Part shown: positions 60,348 to 64,000 of the stretch, piece after piece
Layout: every line of letters starts with the position of its first letter
Position numbering within the stretch: the first letter of the stretch is position 1
NCBI GenBank assembly: GCA_036924285.1
Contig: JAYKYS010000001.1
Span: forward strand, 31,867,501-31,931,500
DNA length: 64,000 bases
Source: Asterella californica
Taxonomy: Eukaryota; Streptophyta; Marchantiopsida; Marchantiales; Aytoniaceae
Direction of reading: 5' to 3'
The notes under the pieces: generated by a model
The model's database searches: none
Seen by the model: the letters and a program-made list of their open reading frames with translations, nothing else
Told to the model about the DNA's origin: nothing
Position numbers and translations under genes: made by a program

Positions 60348-61950
60348 ACCACTTTCCTCACAAGAATGCTCTCCTCCATAGCCAGACCCTAGGGTTCGAC
60401 GAGCATCGTCGTAACACTCTCGTACTCGAGGTACTGCAAAACACGCCTCGTTCCCATCTGACGAGCCCCGGTCAACGTGAATACCCGCGACGTTCCCTTA
60501 CTCACGCCCCGGCTACTGTCACCCGTGCTCCGCGAAACGGGCCCGCGCTTTCCCTCGCTGTTTTCCAGCGTTTTCGACTGCCTAATGTTGTCCTTTTTCT
60601 CCTGTATACACACATCGTCGAAGTTCGAACCACATCTCTCTCGGCTTCTCCTCTCCGATGCCCTAAGATACTCGACAAACTTTCACCAACATGTGGAACA
60701 TCTCTCAGGTTCTTCGCGATCGCCCCGTTATCACTGTCATAACGCATCGACTCGACCTCAGGGGACGGGAAGAATTTGTTCCTCTCCCTACTACCTCACC
60801 TGGTTCGAGCTCGATCGGTCGCGGCCGCGGTAAGAGATCTTAAGCTCCGCTCCCCGTCACACTCATAAGAATCTTTTCTCACAAGTCGGGTCTTGCACCA
60901 CTCCTGTCAGTCCTTTCTTTGCCCCTTAGGCCAAATTTGGGAACATCTTAGACAAAATCCCCATTTTAGTCGATCTGGTGTGTGTGATGTGTGCCTTTGC
61001 TCTTGCCTTTCAACACTTCAAAACGCGAACCGAAAGCGTTCTCAGCCATCATTTCACAAGTCGGACTGCGATGACATCTACGTGGACGCGACCATCACAT
61101 ACTTGCGTTGGGCTCTTTTCTTCTTCTCTCTTCATCGTTGGCAGGATAATAGTGTCTTTACGACATTCGTATTCGTTAGCGGTGAGCTCCTTTTGTGAAA
61201 GAAGCTATCTCTGCATTCATTTCCGTTGCCAGCGAGTTCTTACTGTGAAAGAGGAACATCTCTACACAAGGGTGACGATATGAAGTGTGATGTGCTGACT
61301 CGTGGGTTGATTGAAGTGCGAAATATATCCAATTGTCGGAGAACTTCATGCTTCTACTATGAGTGGAGTCAAACTACAATATCCCATGCAGAACTTGCTA
61401 TAAAACGCTTCATCATCTTGGACCTCCGGAACTTTGACATGTCTCTCAACCCACTTCTCGATCTCCGAGAAGTAATGTACGCACAAACCAAAGTGGCTAT
61501 GAAGGGAGCTGTCGGTTGGTCCCAGTGTTCCTATTGTCGACATGTAGGGAATGTACGATACAAGCAGTGCACTACTTTCATGAGATATAGACCACCTTCC
61601 TTGTTTGAATGGTACTGTGGTACTGTGTTCTCAATTCGTACATTTGGCAAAGGTACATAGAGAGAAAGATATGGCATACACTTTTTCAACCTGGCGAGCG
61701 AGGACACAATCATAATGTGCCGGGAAACATTACCATCCTTGGTATTCTAAAGGAATACACACATGAATTAGTTAAACAGAACAACTCTACACCAGATAAA
61801 GAAAACGGACAAACAGATAAAGGAATTTCACTCCGCGGAACACAACAATATACCGAAATCGCCAGGGCTACGAAGAGATCTTTTTCACTGGGACGATAAG
61901 TTCGTTTGAGTGGCACATTTTATTCGTCACATTCCACATTTCCATTTCGT
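60348..61950. other. Region upstream of ADA1, no other gene
   Basis: Probably contains the ADA1 promoter and 5' UTR. A 144-codon plus-strand frame at 61,226-61,660 has no recognised motif and is overlapped by equally long frames on the other strand. Confidence 0.4.
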
Positions 61951-62029
61951 AAAACCATTTACACTGTCTCTACCGACCGTACAAGTTAATGTATAGCATA
62001 ACCTACTGTTGAGAGCGGAGTGCCTGAAT

Positions 62030-62420
62030 AACCCACACTTCCCGAGGCTTTGTCGAAAACCGGTGGGTTAGGAGGCAGTTCACAACCGACAGAAGGTGAT
62101 TATTTATTCACCTCTTCCATCTGACGAAGATACAAGAGGGGAGCAAGCTTAATTTATTAAATTAAGTTGGATTAAATTAATGTGTTTTCTTAGGATACTC
62201 CCGCATGTAAATTTTCTACAGCACGTGAGTCCACGGTTAGTTTGTGGGTTATGTCGAGATCTGCCCGGAGCAAGTTATGATTCAAAATACGTAAATTAAT
62301 TTAGTTTCGTATCAGTTTAGTATAGAATTTCAACATAACACTACATCTTTCTCGATAACAGAAAGCGAACAAAAGTTCCCGAAGGCAGTTAAGGATGTAT
62401 GAATATAAAATGCACTAGTC
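62030..62420 (-). repeat. Hairpin-repeat family, copy D
   Basis: Aligns with copy C in the same orientation: TTATTCACCTCTTCCATC, AAGCTTAATTTATTA, AGTATAGAATTTCAACA-type text and CTCGATAACAGAAAGCGAAC. Extra stems are TAACCCAC/GTGGGTTA at about 62,030-62,072. Stem one is degraded (CTTAATTTATTAAATTAAG). Confidence 0.6.
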
Positions 62421-64000
62421 GTTAAAAATAACCGCAGAAAGCAATAATAAGAAAAAACCACCAAGTCCGTGAAAAGAACGAGACATGGTAATCGATAGAA
62501 AGCTGTGGGTATCACAGTTCTAAGTGAGTTTTGGTCATATGCACTCCCAGAAAGCAAGAAAAAGACAACTGTCGTTTATGGATAATAAATCTTGTGGGAG
62601 CGATGAGGGTTTTGTCATCGGGGCAGTAATATTCTTTAATATATATGACTAGTAGTTCAGAGTAAGAAAATCAGAGTTTGATCTCAAACTGAAATTAATT
62701 GAAGAGCATCACGTGATTTCTGCATTGATGATTTTATATTGAAAGAGGTCTAATTTCAGCTTCAGAGCATCAAGAAGGAATGAGTTATAGCATGTTATAC
62801 TCCACTGATCGAGTTTTCGGTACATTCAAGTATCATCATCTTTGGTGTCATGTTGTGACCTCAATATCACTTGGATTCGTGCATGCGATACCTTGTTGGA
62901 AAGTTGAGGAGATGAAACTTTTTAATATGTAAAGATTGACATCAGTTGATTAGTATAGAAGCAGAGAGCTGTGAAAATAACAAAGTGTATTTCTATGAAT
63001 ATTATAGAAACATCAAACTTTGGAAGGGCATAATTGCCAACTCAAAGATGATCTCTCTTCATGTAATATCTTAATAGAGAGCTTATTCTACATGCTATCT
63101 GTTGTCTTTAGTTTCGTCTCATTCATAGCTATGATTGAGGAGTGACAATGAAATAAAGTTGAGAGATTCTTGTTTCGAAAGATGTAAGACTTAAAGTTCT
63201 TTGGAAAACAAGTAGACTTGGAGGTTTTGCTAGTGCTTCAAGGCACTTAATCATGAGTATGGAGATTTGTTGTTAGTATTGCTTGTGTTTAGATCCTCTC
63301 TATACTCGCATGTCTACTTGTATGCTTAGTAGGTTTGGATTGGATTTGTGTGCGGACTTATGTCATTAAGAATAAAGTTATGTCATTTCTTTTCCAGCGC
63401 CTCATCTTTCTCTCACTCTTTCGATCGACTTGGTAGGAGTGTTGGTATTTCTCTTGCGATGAGACTGGAGTGATTATCAGTAGACCCAATCATTGGAACT
63501 TGGATGAACTTGATTGGTAAAAGATTAACCACTAAGAAAAAAGATTGGAGATCAATTCTGGATATTTGAAGAGCCCTCTACAAAATTGATGTCTGCTCGT
63601 CAAGCTACATCTGAACAACAACAACAACAACCATGACCAAGAAAAAGAACTGTACTCAATGTTAAGCATACGCCTTTTCTGGATTTGCTGTTCGAGTGAA
63701 CCTCAAAGTCCACAATAACATCAGCAGCTTCAACATTGTCATTGATACCGACCTCGTCACGCTCATCCTCTTCATTTATGGATGATATATCGAATTCTTG
63801 CATAGTGTCTTTATCGATATTCGATTGTCCACCAAAATACAATTATACAAGAAGAAGAATATGTCATCATATTCTTCTTCTTTGGACTACTGTTCCTCGT
63901 ATTCTCCTCTAACAGTATAATCAGACCTGTCCAAAATGCACGTCCTCTAGAACTCGTGAGATAGTCGGATCTCTAGCATCAATTACAAAACAATATATGG
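62421..64000. other. AT-rich repeat DNA at the right edge
   Basis: No gene supported. An 80-codon minus-strand frame at 63,600-63,842 contains an acidic SSINEEDERDEVGINDN segment and a Ser-Lys-Arg patch but no known domain. Its right part is followed by a local inverted repeat of GAAGAAGAATATG and CATATTCTTCTTC at 63,851-63,881, forming a nearly loopless palindrome. Confidence 0.4.
63851..63881. repeat. Palindrome
   Basis: AGAAGAAGAATATG followed within a few bases by CATATTCTTCTTCT forms a long stem with an almost absent loop. Possibly the end of a foldback element; nothing else supports that. Confidence 0.5.

Noticed and set aside
61226..61660. 144-codon plus-strand frame
   Set aside because: No recognisable family and no supporting context; antisense frames of similar quality overlap it.

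Overview
The window looks like nuclear DNA of a land plant, most likely a bryophyte or another early-diverging lineage. It holds spliced genes with GT-AG introns. They include a chloroplast Ycf54 homologue with an N-terminal targeting extension, an ENOD93-type sequence found only in plants, a B-type cyclin carrying the HxKF signature, and a plant-type OTU protease. Their sequences are clearly homologous to flowering-plant genes but diverged from them. The species cannot be fixed from sequence alone. Only four genes appear intact in 64 kb (CYCB, OTU protease, YCF54, TADA1/ADA1-like). They sit between long AT-rich, transposon-filled tracts, which suggests a heterochromatic or otherwise gene-poor chromosome region.

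Layout from left to right: 1-4 kb is AT-rich repeat DNA with a decayed CACTA (TNP2) fragment. 5.4-7.5 kb holds a six-exon B-type cyclin on the minus strand, and 8.0-8.5 kb upstream of it carries nine AACGG cores of the mitosis-specific activator (MSA) type. 8.6-16.9 kb is AT-rich and contains several copies of a repeat family built from consecutive stem-loops. 16.9-28.7 kb is one old Ty3/gypsy retrotransposon on the minus strand, split inside its integrase gene by a PIF/Harbinger DNA transposon (17,627-23,175) that has readable terminal inverted repeats and a TTA target duplication. 28.7-31.4 kb contains minisatellite and GAAAC-rich DNA.

31.5-35.0 kb is an OTU-family cysteine protease gene on the plus strand. 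35-47 kb has no recognised gene, but a chain of phase-compatible exons at 42.8-44.1 kb may be an unassigned gene. 47.6-48.5 kb has another hairpin-repeat copy followed by a frameshifted ENOD93-like sequence. 49.7-51.3 kb is YCF54 (minus strand). 53.4-57.2 kb is a degenerate complex repeat. 58.8-60.2 kb is an intronless TADA1/ADA1-like SAGA subunit gene (minus strand). 62-64 kb returns to repeat DNA.

The genes do not form an operon or a pathway cluster. They cover cell cycle, deubiquitination, chlorophyll synthesis and transcription. The most unusual object is the Harbinger element. Besides a transposase and an opposite-strand trihelix/Myb-like partner, it carries a third, unrecognised plus-strand reading frame, a 38-bp minisatellite, a 97-bp duplication and an array of subterminal CAGTTT motifs.
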